Assembly (NCBI GenBank): GCA_022828425.1
Contig: CP094685.1
Location: 434,001-498,000 of the forward strand
Reading direction: 5' to 3'
DNA: 64,000 nt
Origin: Candidatus Thiothrix sulfatifontis
GTDB taxonomy: Bacteria > Pseudomonadota > Gammaproteobacteria > Thiotrichales > Thiotrichaceae
The notes under the pieces are model-generated. The model was not told where the DNA came from. It ran no database searches and saw only the letters and a program-made list of their open reading frames with translations. The position numbers and the translations under genes were made by a program. This document shows, in pieces, positions 63,577 to 64,000 of this stretch. Every line of letters starts with the position of its first letter. Positions within the stretch are counted from its first letter, which is position 1.

Positions 63577-64000
63577 TCAATCCAGTCTTTTTCGCAACCA
63601 GGCTGAGGCGTAGTCGATGAGCAAAATGGTCGCCAGGATGACCAGAATCAGCGCTGCAGATTGGCCGTACTCAAACAGGCGCAAGGTGTCGTGCAGCGCC
63701 AGCCCGATGCCGCCCGCACCCACCAAGCCCAGCACGGAGGCCATGCGCACGTTGCGGTCCAGGATGTAGAGCACGTTGCCCAGGGCTTCGCGCAAAATCG
63801 ACGGCCAACCTGCATACATGACCATCTGCGCGAAGTTGGCACCGGTGGAAGCCACGCCTTCACAGACACCTTTGTCCACGCGCTCCAGGCTTTCGGCAAA
63901 AAACTTGCCCAAAAAACCTGCCGTGTGCACGCCCAGAGCCAGTGCGCCGGGCAAGGGCCCTAGGCCTAGCGCTGTCACAAAGATCAGCGCCAACAGCAGG
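63577..64000 (-). CDS. phnE: Phosphonate ABC transporter permease PhnE, C-terminal part (cut by window edge)
   Basis: About 140 C-terminal residues of an inner-membrane permease, with the EAA-like cytoplasmic loop EALGNVLYILDRNVRMASVLGLVGAGGIG and two or three membrane helices (LILVILATILLIDYASAWL last). It belongs to the phnCDE importer of phosphonates; phnC and phnD should lie beyond the right edge. The gene order transporter-G-H-I-J-K-L-M-N-P matches complete phn operons. Confidence 0.88.
   Translation of the reverse strand, partial: LLLALIFVTALGLGPLPGALALGVHTAGFLGKFFAESLERVDKGVCEGVASTGANFAQMVMYAGWPSILREALGNVLYILDRNVRMASVLGLVGAGGIGLALHDTLRLFEYGQSAALILVILATILLIDYASAWLRKRLD

Overview
The window reads as a gammaproteobacterial chromosome, most like a filamentous sulfur bacterium of the Thiothrix type. 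This is inferred from the gene order def-fmt-rsmB-DUF4390-ntrY-ntrX-trkA-trkH, a yebC-ruvC-ruvA block, split-subunit transhydrogenase genes and the protein flavour; no rRNA or tRNA is present to confirm it. From about 53.8 kb to the end the codon use and gene content change abruptly to a more GC-rich, betaproteobacterial-looking style. The switch falls exactly at the right end of an insertion sequence.

Layout. 0.0-3.0 kb: pgi-glk-glgC, a sugar-phosphate and glycogen operon on the minus strand. 3.1-3.7 kb: a FimT-like minor pilin. 3.8-13.6 kb: a long minus-strand run of def, fmt, rsmB, a DUF4390 gene, ntrY-like kinase, ntrX-like regulator, trkA and trkH. 13.7-19.9 kb: a LysM lipoprotein, pntA1-pntA2-pntB, two paralogous secreted proteins (one with an OmpA domain) and mazG. 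20.0-20.5 kb: a 430-base gap with structured sequence. 20.5-22.3 kb: yebC-ruvC-ruvA. 22.4-29.7 kb: a DUF433/PIN-like toxin-antitoxin pair, a rubredoxin missed by size-limited ORF calling, a TauE exporter, a CBS-domain membrane protein, a fumarylacetoacetase-family enzyme and a DUF4143 ATPase. 29.9-31.6 kb: a response regulator and its kinase.

31.7-37.5 kb is an AT-rich accessory island with seven same-strand genes: a lipoprotein, a GH24 lysozyme without signal peptide, an LprI-like periplasmic lysozyme-inhibitor homologue, a permuted NlpC/P60-like hydrolase, two membrane proteins of unknown family and a second lipoprotein. This is the best candidate for an undescribed system: a cell-wall-attack and self-protection cassette.

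37.5-51.2 kb: ubiD, a MenA/UbiA-type prenyltransferase, truD, a Uma2 protein, a hybrid sensor kinase, and a complete lactate module (lutC-lutB-lutA and a GntR regulator on minus; lactate permease and D-lactate dehydrogenase on plus). The divergent lactate promoter region carries three copies of a TTGGTnnnACCAA operator. 51.2-53.8 kb: two IS5-type elements in tandem. The first cuts a small unknown gene and the second removes the front of that same gene.

53.8-64.0 kb: a traG coupling-protein gene truncated by the second IS, an entry-exclusion-like lipoprotein and a LysR regulator in an arrangement resembling Tn4371-type conjugative elements. Next comes a C-P lyase operon phnE(partial)-G-H-I-J-K-L-M-N-P on the minus strand that would let the cell use phosphonates as phosphorus source. 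Either this is an integrated element brought in and rearranged by the IS, or the contig was wrongly joined across a repeated IS.

Small-scale structure includes three palindromic elements inserted in frame within glk, fmt and lutC, several intrinsic terminators, and an NtrX-like regulator that has lost two key ATPase/sigma-54 motifs.
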